Shown here: piece by piece, positions 63,890 through 64,000 of the stretch
Position numbering within the stretch: position 1 is the first letter of the stretch
Layout: each line of letters opens with the position of its first letter
Assembly (NCBI RefSeq): GCF_034043515.1
Contig: NZ_CP138214.1
Location: 2,976,001 to 3,040,000, forward strand
Direction of reading: 5' to 3'
Origin: Pseudomonas sp. MUP55
GTDB taxonomy: Bacteria; Pseudomonadota; Gammaproteobacteria; Pseudomonadales; Pseudomonadaceae
DNA length: 64,000 nucleotides
The notes under the pieces: model-generated
The model's input: only the letters and a program-made list of their open reading frames with translations
The model's database searches: none
What the model was told of the DNA's origin: nothing
Translations under genes and position numbers: made by a program

Positions 63890-64000
63890 CTACTCATCGG
63901 ATGAGGGCATTTCTAAATCCAGAATGTTAGGCAGTTTTTGAGCAAGAAGCCCCTTGATTTTTACTACATCAGTAAACTGTGTTACTGAAATTTCAAGCGC
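63890..64000 (-). CDS. C-terminal end of an unidentified gene
   Basis: An open frame entering from the right edge encodes 36 residues (ALEISVTQFTDVVKIKGLLA, ending LEMPSSDE) and stops at TAG 63890-63892. AT-rich compared with neighbours. Too short to identify. Confidence 0.5.
   Translation of the reverse strand, partial: ALEISVTQFTDVVKIKGLLAQKLPNILDLEMPSSDE

Larger units (their letters stand above)
37159..64000. mobile_element. Defective lambda-like prophage, left boundary at tRNA-Leu
   Basis: Continuous phage content from the tRNA to the window edge: tail operon in lambda order (V, G/GT, tape measure, K, I, J), fibres, spanins, ninB/ninG, O-like gene with iterons, Bet and exonuclease remnants. 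Missing are terminase, portal, head protease, cI/cro, Q, and part of the tail. The integrase and right attachment site must lie beyond the window if they survive. Four internal deletion junctions are described separately. Confidence 0.9.

Noticed and set aside
37159..64000. Tailocin (phage-tail bacteriocin) instead of prophage
   Set aside because: A tailocin needs a complete tail; tape measure, tail tube and K are all broken here, and recombination and origin functions are present.

Overview
The window reads as the chromosome of a Pseudomonas of the fluorescens lineage carrying a degraded lambda-like prophage. The lineage is inferred from the gene set: MvaU-type H-NS analogue, gor next to galU, modABC, tsdBA, a variant Ada protein, and many small Pseudomonas-type lipoproteins. 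The organism name is an inference, not something the sequence states.

Chromosomal part, about 1 to 37158. From left to right: the 5' two-thirds of hpd (tyrosine catabolism) divergent from a LysR regulator; a CSS-EAL c-di-GMP phosphodiesterase; the nucleoid protein MvaU; gloA; the peroxide defence pair ahpC and ahpF; a divergent integrase/KfrA pair; gor and galU; small lipoproteins; a tsdBA diheme cytochrome pair (thiosulfate to tetrathionate); DNA alkylation repair (alkB, ada); a nitronate monooxygenase-like enzyme; molybdate uptake (modABC behind a ModE-type operator); topoisomerase IB; a frameshifted ABC-F gene; transporters (YoaK, AzlCD, ArsB, LysE); and a magnesium P-type ATPase (mgtA) behind a long, structured leader. 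A decayed arsR, with both Cys of its CxC motif changed to Tyr, sits directly in front of an intact arsB.

Prophage part, 37159 to the right edge. It begins immediately after a tRNA-Leu(TAA), the likely attachment site. First come accessory SOS genes (umuDC and a SRAP protein sharing one LexA box). Then, mostly on the minus strand and read from right to left, come O-like replication protein with an internal iteron origin, a P-position gene, ninB, ninG, capsid, head-tail joining genes, major tail protein, G/GT with a canonical -1 slippery site, tape measure, K, I, J, tail fibres, a muramidase-like protein and nested Rz/Rz1 spanins. On the plus strand at the right are the end of a Bet/RecT annealing protein, a YqaJ-type exonuclease, small early genes and a YejK homologue. 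Single genes in odd orientations (morons) are scattered through both arms.

The most striking property of the prophage is a set of four clean internal junctions. Tape measure runs into the middle of K, the major tail protein has lost its middle, the capsid gene abuts ninG with no terminase, portal or protease, and the O-like gene runs into Bet with no cI/cro region. Together these remove the immunity, packaging and head genes, so the element cannot be a complete phage. Either it is a defective prophage eroded by deletions, or the assembly has collapsed at four places.
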